From a virus, in IMG/VR virus record IMGVR_UViG_3300025652_000491, positions 1 to 25,317 of that record: a DNA stretch of 25,317 nucleotides; one strand, 5' to 3'. Below, piece by piece: positions 1 through 8,020 of the stretch (its first letter is position 1; the number at the start of each line of letters is the position of its first letter). The notes under the pieces are model-generated. The model saw nothing but the letters and a program-made list of their open reading frames with translations, searched no databases and was not told the origin of the DNA. The translations under genes were made by a program, and so were the position numbers.

Positions 1-1122
1 TCTGAAGCTAGTGGTGCGTTGAGCATTTATCAAGGGTCATTTGTTGCTGGCACTTTAATTAAGCCTAATGAACAAAGATTGCAGTCCTATCTATTCGGTG
101 CTACTGACTACGGATATGTAAACGGCACTTTAGGAGTAAGCGGAAATGCTGGCAGTAACGCTTTGGGAAATAACTCCAACATGTTTATTGGGGGGCAAGC
201 AGTGAATTTTAGGGAGGTGGCTGCGATGCAGGAAATCATGATTTATATCAGTGATGAAACTAGCGCCCGACCTACTATAGAATCCAACATCAACAGTTAC
301 TTCCAGATTAGCAACCTCCCCGATTACACGAGCGGCTTCTTAGCTGACTACCCCGATGCTGCTATTGCGTACTCGGTGCGCAAGCTGAGCAATACGGCTA
401 TCAAGTGCATGCGTGTACGCAGATTTGTACCTCCTTATGACGAGCAGGACATCGGCTTTACGGCAGGTGGAGACTTGGACGAGGCGGCTATCGTCGCGTT
501 CGGGGGTTCAGATGAGCTTCTGGTCTCGGCTTGGTATGACCAAAGCGGACAGTCGAGACACGCTACGCAGATTAATCCAAACTCTCAGCCGCAGATTTAC
601 AACGGCACGGCGGTGATTACCGAGAACGGGAAGCCGGCGGTGGATTTTATCAGCAACAGCGGCAGAAGTCTAAACGGCCCAACATTTAGCAATAACTCCA
701 TTATGGGTTTTTGCGTGGCTCGAGAGGTCGTAAAACGCGGCACTATTTGGGGACTTGGTGGAGGTGTTATGTACAAGACGCTCGAGCTTCAATACTGGGA
801 CAGCGAATTACTTTTGGCTTTTAAGGGCGACGGGACCAATTATGACGATGTTAGAAGCCCAACCTTGACCGATGACAACGCACAGCATTTGGTAACGCTG
901 TCCCGTTTCAGCAACGCCTTAAAGACATTTGTTGACGGAACAGCAGACATAAACACCACAGACAGCTATAGCGCAGATAGCGGAGCCTTGGGATTTGCTA
1001 CACGCAATACGCAGGGACAACTTCTTTTGCAAGAAGCTATTTTTTACGAAACCGACCAAGACACCGCAGGAAACCGCACCGGCATCGAGGGCAACATCAT
1101 GACTTACTACAACATCCCATGA
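1..1122 (+). CDS. LamG / concanavalin-like tail surface protein, 5'-truncated
   Basis: The frame is open from base 1, so the gene begins upstream; the TTG at 19 is only an internal codon. At least 373 residues are present. Two lectin-like units are visible. The first ends with a helix like IESNINSYFQI, the second with IEGNIMTYYNIP; such endings are common in LamG/concanavalin-fold phage and surface proteins. The second unit begins with AYSVRKLSNTAIKCMRVRR and contains VSAWYDQSGQSRHATQ, a pattern seen in LamG-like and arabinofuranosidase-B-type beta-sandwich domains. I infer a glycan-binding tail or fibre protein, because it starts a run of fibre-like genes that leads into the lysis cassette. 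The stop overlaps the next start in ATGA (1119-1122). No catalytic residues can be assigned, so enzymatic activity is not claimed. Confidence 0.7.
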   Translation, partial: SEASGALSIYQGSFVAGTLIKPNEQRLQSYLFGATDYGYVNGTLGVSGNAGSNALGNNSNMFIGGQAVNFREVAAMQEIMIYISDETSARPTIESNINSYFQISNLPDYTSGFLADYPDAAIAYSVRKLSNTAIKCMRVRRFVPPYDEQDIGFTAGGDLDEAAIVAFGGSDELLVSAWYDQSGQSRHATQINPNSQPQIYNGTAVITENGKPAVDFISNSGRSLNGPTFSNNSIMGFCVAREVVKRGTIWGLGGGVMYKTLELQYWDSELLLAFKGDGTNYDDVRSPTLTDDNAQHLVTLSRFSNALKTFVDGTADINTTDSYSADSGALGFATRNTQGQLLLQEAIFYETDQDTAGNRTGIEGNIMTYYNIP

Positions 1123-1532
1123 GCGTAGTCTACCTCCCCGTCGAGCCTATGGAAGGTTCGACAAGCAACGAACACGCGATTGCTATTGACGAGCAGTGTT
1201 GGAACTTGTATCGCCCTGCGAGCATCCAAAGCCCGAACGATATCACTCGGCAGTTGTTCCCCATCTCGATTCGTCCTAGCGACGATATGGCTGCTATCGT
1301 AGGTGAGACTACGGAGCAGGTATATATCAGTCCTGAGGTGGACTTGACGGAATTGCTTGCTATCCTTCCTAATGTCAGCGACGAAGAGAAGGAGCTACTC
1401 AGCTTGTACGTCGAAGCAAATAAAGGAGGATACGTACCTTTCGAAAACCTCATCCCACCCAGCTCTGTCCAGCTCACCGAAGCCGAGGCTATCGCCGAGG
1501 GCTGGCCCGACCCTAACTCACCAGAACAATAA
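1119..1532 (+). CDS. Hypothetical phage protein, 137 aa
   Basis: I do not recognise a family. The protein is acidic, with a Glu/Pro-rich end (PSSVQLTEAEAIAEGWPDP), and has no membrane segment or signal peptide. It is translationally coupled on both sides: its ATG lies in the ATGA of the LamG-like gene, and its TAA shares a base with the ATG of the next gene (TAATG, 1530-1534). A small soluble protein between two large tail proteins could be a fibre chaperone or a minor virion part, but nothing in the sequence decides this. Confidence 0.75.
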   Translation: MSVVYLPVEPMEGSTSNEHAIAIDEQCWNLYRPASIQSPNDITRQLFPISIRPSDDMAAIVGETTEQVYISPEVDLTELLAILPNVSDEEKELLSLYVEANKGGYVPFENLIPPSSVQLTEAEAIAEGWPDPNSPEQ

Positions 1533-3538
1533 TGCCACAGATACCAGTAGACCAGAAGTTCCATACGCTCAACGCTAACACCCCAACCAAGGAGCGTGGC
1601 TCTGCGCAGGCCGACGGCTTGCGTGAGATTTACACCATGCAGGATATCATCGACAGTGTAACTACTGGCGGCGGTATTAATTTCACTGAACTCGGTGATA
1701 CACCCTCCACCTATGTTGGTGCGGCGGGTCAGGCTGCCCTCGTCAACGACACTGAGGACGGACTCATCTTCGGTGCTGCTGGCGGCGGTGGGACCTTTGA
1801 ATACAGAGCTGATACCCCAGCTTCTGGAACCATCACCTTTACCCAAACACCAGCCAATGGTGAAACGATTACGATTGGAGGCAACGTTATTACGTTTGTA
1901 AGTGCTTTTACCGGCTCTGGCAACGAGGTTAAAATTCAGGGCTCTGGATTATCCTCGACACTTACGTTTTTAGTTGACCTACTTAAAAACAACACTCGTG
2001 GGGCTTATGGCTCTGACGTCACTTTCCCTGTCGTTCCAGTACGAGACGGGAATAGTATAAAAGTTATTTCTCTTGCGAACGGCTCTGCGGGCAATTCAGT
2101 TACTACCACTACTACGGTTACTGGCGCTTCTTGGGGAGCGGCAACCCTTGAGGGTGGTGTTGACGACACAGCGGCTGTAAATGAAGACGTTAATATTTAT
2201 GTCAAAGCTGTTGCCACAAGTGCTACCAGCCATGGCACTGTAGTATATCAAACGGGTTTTGATAACCTTACAGGGCTTCCATTTGTGTCTGACGTTTATC
2301 AAGATATTGGTGGCGGCTCTCAAAAACCCGAGCAGACGTTTGTGCCCTTTGGCATTGCTTACGATGCTAGTGCTAACGGCTCGTTTAATACCATTGCCGA
2401 GGGAGAAACTTTTGATGTCTGTATTTATGGTGTGGTAAAAGGTGCGTATGTATATACAGACCCCGCTACAGGCTTACGACCTCCGTCGGGAGCGGCTTTG
2501 AATACAAACGGCATGCTCACCCTTGGCCCTGATAACGGGTTGGGTCAGCCTATAGCTACTATGCTTTATAAGGGGACGGACTCAGATTTTGCTACTGACG
2601 CTATAATATTTTTCAATGGCGGTATTTCTTCTCCCTTTACGCGCCCTACCCTTGACGGCGTTTTCCGTTCAGCGACTCTTCGTATTTCTGGAGAAACTGT
2701 TAGTGGTGTTACGGCGGGAGCCTTGGTTGTTAGTGAAGGGGTTTGGGACCCTAGAAGCTTAGGCACACGATACCGTCATTACACATCTTCTGACCTTACT
2801 ACCGACATTGTAGGTATTGCAGGCGCGACTAGAAACAATGGTAATGAGAATGACAATTTCAGTGTCTGTATCAACGGTTTAATTGGTAGCGTTCCTGTGT
2901 ATGATGCCTCTGGAGTCATCATATCAACAGAGGACACGGGCCTCATTGTAGGGGACACGGTATATGCTGGCGACGGCACTGTCAACCCCAGCCACGTCCT
3001 CACTACAGACCCTACCTCTGGTGTTGCTGTCGGTTTAGTCAGTAGGCCAAACTTTCAGGGTCTAGGACTTCCTGCGAACCTTTGGCAAGTCGTCTTTCAA
3101 CCCAACCGCCTTTCCGGCGGTAGCACTACGGGAGAGGACTTGTCCTTAAACGTACGCAGCAGTGCGTATGCTGGCACTGGCGACCACGAGGGTACTGTCT
3201 TGAGTATCGGCACTGCCAGCCTCACTGTAGGCACGGTATACTACTGGAACGGCACGGAGTGGGCTGACGCCAACGCAGGTGCTGTCGCTACCGCTGACGG
3301 CCTGATGGGTGTCGCTACGGATACGGGTGTGGCCCCTGACGTCTTGGTCAGCGGCATCATCCAGCTCGGCTCCGTCCCCGGCGCTGTCGGCGACGTGCTC
3401 TACCTAGACACCGCCGACGGACTCCTTACGGCTACGGCTCCTACGGGGAGTACACAGATAGTCCGCGTTATGGGCTACAAGCTTGACACCAACCGCGTTT
3501 ACTTCAATCCATCACAGGACTGGCTTGAGATTGTCTGA
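1532..3538 (+). CDS. Large beta-rich tail/fibre structural protein, 668 aa
   Basis: A long Gly/Ser/Thr/Ala-rich protein with almost no Cys and little predicted helix, typical of phage fibre or tail-surface proteins. Near the N-terminus, FTELGDTPSTYVGAAGQAAL followed by a 'VNDTEDGLIFG' stretch matches a common phage-fibre motif. Next comes a domain of the type TFTQTPANGETITIGGNVIT, which resembles Ig-like virion domains. The C-terminal third has repeated beta elements such as VGTVYYWNGTEWADAN and GAVGDVLYLDTADGLL, and ends in YFNPSQDWLEIV. It probably forms part of an appendage or decorates the virion. Coupling: TAATG at the start and TGATG (3536-3540) at the end. The function is inferred from composition and context. 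Confidence 0.75.
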   Translation: MPQIPVDQKFHTLNANTPTKERGSAQADGLREIYTMQDIIDSVTTGGGINFTELGDTPSTYVGAAGQAALVNDTEDGLIFGAAGGGGTFEYRADTPASGTITFTQTPANGETITIGGNVITFVSAFTGSGNEVKIQGSGLSSTLTFLVDLLKNNTRGAYGSDVTFPVVPVRDGNSIKVISLANGSAGNSVTTTTTVTGASWGAATLEGGVDDTAAVNEDVNIYVKAVATSATSHGTVVYQTGFDNLTGLPFVSDVYQDIGGGSQKPEQTFVPFGIAYDASANGSFNTIAEGETFDVCIYGVVKGAYVYTDPATGLRPPSGAALNTNGMLTLGPDNGLGQPIATMLYKGTDSDFATDAIIFFNGGISSPFTRPTLDGVFRSATLRISGETVSGVTAGALVVSEGVWDPRSLGTRYRHYTSSDLTTDIVGIAGATRNNGNENDNFSVCINGLIGSVPVYDASGVIISTEDTGLIVGDTVYAGDGTVNPSHVLTTDPTSGVAVGLVSRPNFQGLGLPANLWQVVFQPNRLSGGSTTGEDLSLNVRSSAYAGTGDHEGTVLSIGTASLTVGTVYYWNGTEWADANAGAVATADGLMGVATDTGVAPDVLVSGIIQLGSVPGAVGDVLYLDTADGLLTATAPTGSTQIVRVMGYKLDTNRVYFNPSQDWLEIV

Positions 3539-5694
3539 TGGCGATTACGAGAAGGTTTAGCGGAACGCCTTTTGCAGTAGTGCAGAATAGGAGCGGAGCG
3601 GTCTATTCAACTTTGAATAAGGCGAGTAGCGTTGATGTTGACTTTCACGAAATTGAAGTAGACACCAACAACACCCCTTCTAACCTTGGTTACTATCAAG
3701 GTCACGACAACACAGTTATTGATGTCGGGTGGGGGGATGGTGATTTTGAAACCAATTCAACGGCAGGAGTAATAGCAGGAAACCACGCTTACTCTTCCAA
3801 CGGCGTTTATCGCATCCGTTTTGTTGGTTCGAGCTATACTCCTCGGAATAATGATAATGGTAACGGGCTACAAGACATTATCCGATGGGGTATTTGCACT
3901 GCAACGAGCAACACCAATGTTTTCGGTGGCTTCAGGGGCACTAACAACCTAACGACTATTTCCGCTACCGACAGTCCTAATTGGGCTACTGGAAACCTCC
4001 AACTTCGATATTGGTTTTTTGACTCTGCAAATTTCAATGCAGACTTGAGTGGATGGGTTTTTGACCTTGGACAGACATACGACCTTGAGAATTTCGTGGA
4101 AGACGCTACTGTCTTCAATCAGCCTTTGGGCGCACAGTGGGGAGCAATTAGTATTACTGATTTGAGTGGAGCTTTTAATAGTTGTAGCGCGTTTAACCAA
4201 GACCTGAGTGCTTGGGACATGAGCAACTGTACTACTTTGAACAGAGCCTTTGGGGGGTGCGTTTCTTTGAACCAAACCTTCTCTTGGGATGTGGGTCGCG
4301 TCACCAACTTCAATCAATGTTTCGCTTCTTGTGGTGCTTTGATTGGAGGTCTTAACACTTGGAACGTAGGTGAAAACGTAACTGGAAACATCTCTTTCAG
4401 AGAGTTTATGTCCGGGACAGACAACTTTGTTGGAGACATTTCTACCGACTCTGTAAACGGGTATTGGGATATGAGTCAGGTTAGAGATATGTATCGATTT
4501 ATGCCTTTTAGCGGAGTTAGCAACCCAACAATGTCAGGTTGGGACGTAAGTTCTTGCATTAATTTCACGCAGTTTTGTCGTATCAATAGCGGATTTCAAG
4601 GCAATGGCTTAGACACTTGGACTTTGCGGTCTACGGGAACGCCGGATATTGTTTTTGATTCAGCCTTTAGTAGTTGTTCTGTCTTTAATCCGGACCTCTC
4701 TAGTTGGGATGTAAATCAAGTCAGGGACATGGGAAGCATGTTTTCTGGGTGTACCATCTTCAATAGCAATTTGGATAGTTGGAACGTCACGGGGTGCAAC
4801 GACTTCATCTCTATGTTTAACGGCGCTCGAGCGTTCAACTCTGGTCTTGGTTCTGGTGTCGCTGGTAGCCGAATGAATGGATGGAACGTCAACGCTGGCG
4901 GGACCATAAGTTTGGCAGGCATATTTACAAACTGTAACGCGTTCAACCAAGAGCTCACCTCTTGGAACGTGAGTTCGATTGAGAATTTTTCTTCTGTTTT
5001 TTCAAACTGTATTAGTTTTAACAACGGCGGTATTGGTGGAGTCGGCGTTGGATTGGATAGTTGGGATGTAAGTAGCGGACTTTCTTTTGCGGGAATGTTT
5101 CAGAGCACCCCTTTCGCACACACGTTAGAGTCTTGGGATGTTTCAAATGCGACAAATATGAGTGGTATGTTTAGGAGTAGCTCATCAGTCCCTCAAGCTA
5201 TGTTTGCAAGTTGGAACGTGAGCAACGTAACAAATTTCTCCTATATGTTTGACGGTCAGGTTTCGGGTTTTATCCCTCAAGTGGCGGGATGGAACACGGG
5301 TAGTGCTACGAATATGCAGAAGATGTTTGCTAAAAAACTTTCTTTTGAATTAGACCTTTCAGGATGGAATACAAGCCTTGTTCAGAACATGTCTTATATG
5401 TTTGAATCCACTGCTATGAGCAATGGGTCCTCTTTTTCAGGGACAGTAAGTGGATGGAGTATTGCGAGCCTGACCAACGCAGCTGTTATGTTCAATCAGG
5501 CCGGTCCCGGAACTACGGCATACGACCAAATACTTGACATCACTACGGGTTGGGCAAGCCAAGCCACGATTCAAAGCGGCGTTTCTTTTAGCGCAGGAAG
5601 TTCGACATACACCGCCGGAGGCAACGCCGAGGCGGGGCGTAACTTACTGACCGGCACTTACGGTTGGACCATTACTGACGGAGGACCAGTTTAA
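3538..5694 (+). CDS. BspA-like (DUF285) repeat adhesin / receptor-binding protein 1, 718 aa
   Basis: Three parts are visible. Residues about 40-105 hold a PKD-like unit (VGWGDGDFE, then HAYSSNGVYRIRFVG). From about 130 to 650 there are roughly 17 degenerate 24-30-residue repeats with the DUF285/BspA signature (phi-x-x-W-[DN]-[VT]-[ST]-x-V-x-x-M-x-x-M-F), for example LSSWDVNQVRDMGSMF. The last 50 residues form a tail ending in YGWTITDGGPV, typical of BspA-like surface proteins of Bacteroidota. DUF285 proteins are leucine-rich-repeat-like adhesins, so a host-binding tail protein is the natural inference. The gene is visibly more A/T-rich than the small genes after it, consistent with separate acquisition. 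Its paralogue is at 6232-7728. Confidence 0.85.
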   Translation: MAITRRFSGTPFAVVQNRSGAVYSTLNKASSVDVDFHEIEVDTNNTPSNLGYYQGHDNTVIDVGWGDGDFETNSTAGVIAGNHAYSSNGVYRIRFVGSSYTPRNNDNGNGLQDIIRWGICTATSNTNVFGGFRGTNNLTTISATDSPNWATGNLQLRYWFFDSANFNADLSGWVFDLGQTYDLENFVEDATVFNQPLGAQWGAISITDLSGAFNSCSAFNQDLSAWDMSNCTTLNRAFGGCVSLNQTFSWDVGRVTNFNQCFASCGALIGGLNTWNVGENVTGNISFREFMSGTDNFVGDISTDSVNGYWDMSQVRDMYRFMPFSGVSNPTMSGWDVSSCINFTQFCRINSGFQGNGLDTWTLRSTGTPDIVFDSAFSSCSVFNPDLSSWDVNQVRDMGSMFSGCTIFNSNLDSWNVTGCNDFISMFNGARAFNSGLGSGVAGSRMNGWNVNAGGTISLAGIFTNCNAFNQELTSWNVSSIENFSSVFSNCISFNNGGIGGVGVGLDSWDVSSGLSFAGMFQSTPFAHTLESWDVSNATNMSGMFRSSSSVPQAMFASWNVSNVTNFSYMFDGQVSGFIPQVAGWNTGSATNMQKMFAKKLSFELDLSGWNTSLVQNMSYMFESTAMSNGSSFSGTVSGWSIASLTNAAVMFNQAGPGTTAYDQILDITTGWASQATIQSGVSFSAGSSTYTAGGNAEAGRNLLTGTYGWTITDGGPV
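5566..5636 (+). repeat. Direct repeat copy 1: 71-bp exact match in BspA-like C-terminus
   Basis: Bases 5566-5636 are identical to 7600-7670. Weaker similarity extends both ways, roughly 5541-5692 against 7575-7726 (constant offset of 2034). The repeat encodes the shared end module containing ATIQSGVSFSAGSSTYTAGG. The rest of the two genes is clearly diverged, so this looks like recent duplication, gene conversion or a recombination seam. Confidence 0.95.
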
Positions 5695-5696
5695 TC

Positions 5697-6002
5697 ATGC
5701 TACTATCTACAACAACATTCGTTTGCACTGAGGCCACGGGCCCGAAGTTTTGGTTCGCTTGGAGTGAGCCGGGCGAAGCCATCAAGAACTGGTACTACGG
5801 ATATGTCGAGCCGGGCCAGCGCGTGAGCACGGGCCAGTTGTACCTCGAGATTTACGATACCGAGGCGGAGCTTATGGCTCGCATCGATAGTATCCGTGGC
5901 GAGGCCGGCTGGTACGACACCTGTGACAACCGCATCCCAAGTCCTCCGAACCCCAACGCTTGGGAGTGTGTGGACGGAACCCCTGAACCTGCTGTATCAT
6001 GA
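5697..6002 (+). CDS. Small hypothetical protein, 101 aa, paralogue of the next gene
   Basis: No family recognised. The core shares a layout with the 77-aa protein that follows: T-E/A-T-x-P-x-[FY]-W-[FL]-A-[WF], then N-Y-G-[FY], then a segment aligning AELMARIDSIRGEAGWYD with EELATRIDTIKGIPGWYY, then N-R-I-P. The start is an ATG two bases after the stop of the BspA-like gene. It is G/C-richer than the flanking BspA-like genes. A small coupled protein after each fibre suggests a fibre chaperone or a fibre-tip attachment, but this is only inference from position. Confidence 0.75.
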   Translation: MLLSTTTFVCTEATGPKFWFAWSEPGEAIKNWYYGYVEPGQRVSTGQLYLEIYDTEAELMARIDSIRGEAGWYDTCDNRIPSPPNPNAWECVDGTPEPAVS

Positions 6003-6232
6003 GCCACCATACTTTCACCGCTACCGAGCCAACGTACTGGTTGGCGTTTGATGGAACTATTGAGAAGGGCAACTACGGTTTCCTCAATACTGGTTTCGTT
6101 CTCGATACCGAGCAGCACGACCTTGAGACCTTCACTACCGAGGAGGAGTTGGCCACCCGCATCGACACAATCAAAGGCATCCCCGGCTGGTACTACCTCC
6201 CGGAGAACCGTATACCCCCAAGACCTGAGTGA
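5999..6232 (+). CDS. Small hypothetical protein, 77 aa, paralogue of the preceding gene
   Basis: Starts in the ATGA overlap with the 101-aa gene and ends in a TGATG overlap with the second BspA-like gene. It keeps the aromatic motif PTYWLAFDGT, the NYGF motif and the ELATRIDTIKGIPGWYYLPE segment of its neighbour, and ends shortly after NRIPPRPE where the neighbour has about 15 extra residues. The pair looks like a tandem duplication. No membrane segment, no known catalytic motif. Confidence 0.75.
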   Translation: MSHHTFTATEPTYWLAFDGTIEKGNYGFLNTGFVLDTEQHDLETFTTEEELATRIDTIKGIPGWYYLPENRIPPRPE

Positions 6233-7728
6233 TGCGAGTAGGTAAAATCAATGGAGTCACTTACTCAACGATTGATAGCGTTAGCGGAGGCGCACCTATT
6301 GATTTGCTTTTGATTGATAACCAAGTCGTTTTACAAGGCTATACGCGGATTATCGACACTTCTTTGGGAGATGGTGCGCCAACCTACGGTTCGGGCGTTG
6401 GTCAAACGCCACAAGGATTAAACGCAGTTGTGACGTGGGGCGATGGAAGTTTTGAAAGAATCACTTCAGTAGGAGACCTTCCACTTGACCACACTTATAG
6501 TTTAGGCGGGACTTACGAAGTGTGCCTGAGAGGAACGTATAGTTTGGCGGGACTGACTACGGACAGCAGAAGAAAGGTAACTGACATTACTCGATGGACG
6601 CCCGGTCCCATAGCATCAACAGTAGGCTGTAATAACTTTGACAACATCACCACGCTTACTGCTACTGACGAGCCTGACCAAACGACTTTTAGTAACTTCT
6701 TTTATAGCTGTAACAATTTCGTAGGTGGAATTTCGCATTGGACCATAGATGCCACTTCCATTGCAGGGATGTTTCATAGTTGTAGAAACGCCAACCCGTC
6801 AGGCTTAGGTAATTGGGATGTGTCAGGGATTACGAATTTAGGTGTTACATTTTTCGTAAACGAGTCATTCAACGATGACATTAGCAGTTGGGACGTAAGT
6901 TCAATGACTAATGCTACAAGGATGTTTCAAGGGTGTTTTGTATTCAATCAAGACCTGTCGAATTGGAACATTGGTAACCTAGTAGACGCTTCGTTCATGT
7001 TTGAGGGTTGCCGTGCTTTTACTTCAGATTTGAGTAGTTGGGATACATCTTCAATTACAAGTATGGGGACCATGTTCAACGGATGTACGGTTTGGACAAG
7101 CGACGTGTCGAGTTGGAATGTTTCAAGCGTAACTAATATGAGCAGTGCGTTTGCAGGCTGTGATGCATTTAATTCCGCTATGAATGCTTGGAACGTTTCG
7201 AACGTCACCAATACGCGTTCGATGTTTCAAGGCTGTGATATTTTCAATCAAAACCTGAACAGTTGGAACACTTCTGCTGTCACAGATATGGCAAGTATGT
7301 TTAACACAGCATCGGCTTTCGATGGTGACTGTTCTTCGTGGAATACGAGTTCTGTGACGCGTATGGACAGTATGTTTCGTAATACGCCTTTCGACCAAGA
7401 CATCAGCGGTTGGAACACGGGGTTAGTAGAAAATTTCAGCGGTATGTTTTTCAACAACACCGCTTTCGACCAAGACCTTGGTAGTTGGAACATTGGTTCA
7501 TTAACCAATGCAAGTTTTATGTTTAGCGGTTCTGTCCCATTGTCTACGGCAAACTATGATTCCATTCTTGACAGCACTACAGGCTGGGCAAGTCAGGCGA
7601 CGATTCAAAGCGGCGTTTCTTTTAGCGCAGGAAGTTCGACATACACCGCCGGAGGCAACGCCGAGGCGGGACGCAATATCCTGACGGGCACTTACGGTTG
7701 GACTATTACTGACGGAGGACCCGTCTGA
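6232..7728 (+). CDS. BspA-like (DUF285) repeat adhesin / receptor-binding protein 2, 498 aa
   Basis: Start chosen at the ATG at 6232, which shares a base with the upstream TGA (TGATG) as in the first BspA-like gene; the GTG at 6229 would add one residue. The N-terminal part holds a PKD-like unit (VVTWGDGSFE, then HTYSLGGTYEVCLRG). About 11 DUF285 repeats follow (for example ISSWDVSSMTNATRMF). The C-terminal module is almost identical to that of the first gene, including YGWTITDGGPV. The N-termini are diverged while the ends match, so the two proteins may be alternative or jointly used receptor binders sharing one attachment or export-like end. The coding sequence is A/T-rich compared with the structural genes downstream. 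Confidence 0.85.
   Translation: MRVGKINGVTYSTIDSVSGGAPIDLLLIDNQVVLQGYTRIIDTSLGDGAPTYGSGVGQTPQGLNAVVTWGDGSFERITSVGDLPLDHTYSLGGTYEVCLRGTYSLAGLTTDSRRKVTDITRWTPGPIASTVGCNNFDNITTLTATDEPDQTTFSNFFYSCNNFVGGISHWTIDATSIAGMFHSCRNANPSGLGNWDVSGITNLGVTFFVNESFNDDISSWDVSSMTNATRMFQGCFVFNQDLSNWNIGNLVDASFMFEGCRAFTSDLSSWDTSSITSMGTMFNGCTVWTSDVSSWNVSSVTNMSSAFAGCDAFNSAMNAWNVSNVTNTRSMFQGCDIFNQNLNSWNTSAVTDMASMFNTASAFDGDCSSWNTSSVTRMDSMFRNTPFDQDISGWNTGLVENFSGMFFNNTAFDQDLGSWNIGSLTNASFMFSGSVPLSTANYDSILDSTTGWASQATIQSGVSFSAGSSTYTAGGNAEAGRNILTGTYGWTITDGGPV
7600..7670 (+). repeat. Direct repeat copy 2: 71-bp exact match in BspA-like C-terminus
   Basis: Identical to 5566-5636, in the same frame and at the same distance from the stop codon. 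Mismatches flank it on both sides (g for c at 7599, a for g at 7671). Confidence 0.95.
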
Positions 7729-7904
7729 TGCAGCCTCGTTATATTTACGATAAGAAGAGCGACTGCGACCAGTATTGGATTTACTGGGACGGTCCAGTAT
7801 ACGAGGCGATATGTCCAGCACCATTACCCTATTCGAAATCCTCACGCTCGCGGGGGCCCTTATCGGAGTTTACTTCAAGCTCCAAACTGAAATCGGAAAA
7901 TTAA
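7728..7904 (+). CDS. Small hypothetical protein, 58 aa
   Basis: The ATG shares a base with the TGA of the second BspA-like gene (TGATG, 7726-7730), the same coupling used throughout this region. The first 30 residues look like protein: MQPRYIYDKKSDCDQYWIYW followed by DGPVYEAICP. The last 30 residues are Ser/Lys-rich and lie in the region where the next gene (7811-8020) is read in another frame, so the functional part is probably the first half. Like the small genes after the first BspA-like gene it is aromatic-rich, but no clear homology is visible. Function unknown. Confidence 0.5.
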   Translation: MQPRYIYDKKSDCDQYWIYWDGPVYEAICPAPLPYSKSSRSRGPLSEFTSSSKLKSEN

Positions 7905-8020
7905 AGTCCCGGGTCATTATGTTGGAGCGACAGGAGGGCGACGTCAAGCAGATGCTTACCAACCTCGTTGAGGCGGTACAGGAGATTAAACTCCTTCTAG
8001 CAGAGAAAGGCATCAAATGA
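7811..8020 (+). CDS. Membrane-anchored coiled-coil protein, lysis cassette (holin/spanin-like), 69 aa
   Basis: Start chosen at the ATG at 7811, because residues from here give a clean N-terminal membrane segment (FEILTLAGALIGVYFKL); the in-frame TTG at 7775 would add 12 charged residues in front. After the membrane segment, residues about 25-65 form a heptad-rich helix (LKSRVIMLERQEGDVKQML). This layout resembles small XhlA-type or spanin-like proteins found next to phage endolysins. It is coupled by ATGA (8017-8020) to the M15 peptidase gene. I infer a lysis accessory role in the inner membrane; holin, antiholin and spanin cannot be told apart from the sequence. Confidence 0.7.
   Translation: MSSTITLFEILTLAGALIGVYFKLQTEIGKLKSRVIMLERQEGDVKQMLTNLVEAVQEIKLLLAEKGIK

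Noticed and set aside
1130-1846. Antisense open frame of 238 codons across two genes
   Set aside because: It spans the end of one and start of another + strand gene joined by TAATG, has no homology-like motifs, and would be the only minus-strand gene of the region.
5500-7728. Diversity-generating retroelement with the repeated C-terminus as template and variable region
   Set aside because: The copies differ at few, mainly third-position or scattered sites, without adenine-specific changes. No reverse transcriptase is present in the window.
3538-7728. BspA-like genes as a sign of a bacterial chromosome fragment
   Set aside because: They are coupled by one-base overlaps into a continuous phage structural operon with lysis, terminase, portal and coat genes.
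7775-7810. TTG-start extension of the 69-aa membrane protein
   Set aside because: It adds charged residues in front of the membrane segment; the ATG at 7811 is the better start.
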